Shown here piece by piece: positions 23,745 to 24,379 of a DNA stretch of 24,379 nt. The DNA comes from Pseudomonadota bacterium (GTDB taxonomy: Bacteria > Pseudomonadota > Alphaproteobacteria > Rhizobiales > Xanthobacteraceae). A program made the translations under genes and the position numbers. The first letter of the stretch is position 1. Each line of letters begins with the position of its first letter. The notes beneath the pieces were generated by a model. It ran no database searches and had not been told where the DNA came from. It was given only the letters and a program-made list of their open reading frames with translations. The stretch covers positions 1 to 24,379 of the forward strand of contig JAFAGM010000086.1 of assembly GCA_023422775.1 (NCBI GenBank), written 5' to 3'.

Positions 23745-24379
23745 ATGTCGGCAAACAACGCGCTCCACATCGCCGTGCTCGGCGGCGATGGCATCGGCCC
23801 TGAAGTGATGGCGCCGGCGCTCGAAGTTCTGCGCAAAGTCGAGGCGACGACAGACCTGAAGTTCCGCTTCACCGACGCACCGGCCGGCGCCAACAATTAT
23901 CTGGCGACAGGAAAATCGATGCCGGAGAGCACCGTGCGGCTGTGCGAGGAAGCGGACGCCATCCTGCTCGGCGCCTGCGGCCTGCCGTCGGTGCGCTACC
24001 CCGACAACACCGAGATCGCGCCGCAAATCGAACTGCGCTTTCACTTCGATCTCTATGCCGGCGTGCGCCCGGCACGGCTGGTTCCGGGCGTGCCGAGCCC
24101 GATCGTCGGCGCCGACCAGCGCGGCATCGATCTGGTCCTGATCCGGGAGTCTACCGAAGGCCTGTTCGCGTCGATGGGCAAGGGCGTCGTCACCGAGACC
24201 GAGGCGCGCGAGACGCTCGTCATCACCCGCAAGACCTCGGAGCGGCTGTTCGAGTTTTCCTTCAAGCTCGCCGAACGGCGCAAGGCGCGCGGCAAGGCGA
24301 ATGGCGGGCTGACCTGCGTCGACAAGGCAAACGTATTCCGCGCCTTCGCATTCTTTCGCGAGATGTTCGATGAAGCCGC
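23745..24379 (+). CDS. Isocitrate/isopropylmalate dehydrogenase family protein, 3' end cut by the window
   Basis: The first 211 codons of an NAD(P)-dependent beta-hydroxyacid oxidative decarboxylase. The N-terminus IAVLGGDGIGPEVMAPALEVL is the family hallmark. It continues with ADAILLGACGLPSVRYPD, DLYAGVRPARLVPGV and LVLIRESTEGLFASMGKGVV. The RESTEGLF form resembles tartrate/malate-type or uncharacterised members rather than classic LeuB, which usually has REL-TGG. Catalytic Tyr is not obvious at the usual site; the metal-binding Asp residues lie beyond the window. ATG 23745 follows CGAGGA. The palindromic repeat upstream suggests a separate transcription unit from the alcohol dehydrogenase. 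Exact substrate unresolved. Confidence 0.9.
   Translation, partial: MSANNALHIAVLGGDGIGPEVMAPALEVLRKVEATTDLKFRFTDAPAGANNYLATGKSMPESTVRLCEEADAILLGACGLPSVRYPDNTEIAPQIELRFHFDLYAGVRPARLVPGVPSPIVGADQRGIDLVLIRESTEGLFASMGKGVVTETEARETLVITRKTSERLFEFSFKLAERRKARGKANGGLTCVDKANVFRAFAFFREMFDEA

Noticed and set aside
1..24379. CRISPR array, tRNA/rRNA, toxin-antitoxin, phage or transposase genes
   Set aside because: I looked for regular spaced repeats, cloverleaf-type sequences and typical protein motifs and saw none.

Overview
The window is a 24.4 kb, GC-rich stretch with dense gene packing and strong third-position G/C bias. The gene families, the two intergenic palindromic repeats and the many scavenging-type transporters all suggest a Bradyrhizobium-like alphaproteobacterium (Bradyrhizobium/Rhodopseudomonas group). 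That placement is inference from style and families, not from a marker gene. The left edge is a physical contig end: bases 1-23 match an Illumina Nextera (Tn5) adapter at 21 of 23 positions and are not genomic. The right edge cuts a gene. There are no tRNA, rRNA, CRISPR, phage or insertion-sequence features that I can support.

Region A (24-6719) is a catabolic island. On the minus strand lie a truncated TctC/Bug-type solute-binding protein gene and an IclR-family regulator gene. Divergently, on the plus strand, runs a three-gene operon: an acyl-CoA dehydrogenase, a class B flavin (Baeyer-Villiger type) monooxygenase and a type III (SdsA1-like) alkylsulfatase with an SCP2-like tail. A coherent but untested reading is desulfation of a (secondary) alkyl sulfate, oxidation to a ketone, oxygen insertion by the monooxygenase, and beta-oxidation-type processing of the released acid, with control by the IclR protein.

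Region B (6727-15506) concerns glucans and the envelope. After a palindromic repeat between converging genes comes a family-4 glycosyltransferase gene (minus). It is divergent from a plus-strand run of an ABC exporter, a glycogen-debranching/GH15-like alpha-glucosidase, a periplasmic PRC-barrel protein and an MFS transporter. A divergent glycogen synthase gene (glgA-like, minus) converges on the MFS gene. Its product carries Arg instead of the usual Lys in the N-terminal K-x-G-G-L motif. The intergenic region between glycosyltransferase and ABC exporter carries a perfect 20-bp palindrome.

Region C (15708-24379) is a plus-strand catabolic and transport block. It holds a CaiB/BaiF family III CoA-transferase; a complete five-gene peptide/opine/nickel-type ABC importer with very tight, partly overlapping junctions (binding protein, two permeases, two ATPases); a zinc-dependent alcohol dehydrogenase; a second palindromic repeat; and the 5' part of an isocitrate/isopropylmalate dehydrogenase family gene. 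The importer probably feeds an organic acid or peptide-like substrate to the CoA-transferase and dehydrogenases, but the substrate cannot be read from sequence.

No clearly new biological system is visible. The most useful observations are the adapter remnant, the sulfatase/BVMO/ACAD grouping, the odd GlgA, the 20-bp palindrome, and several non-ATG starts that decide gene boundaries.
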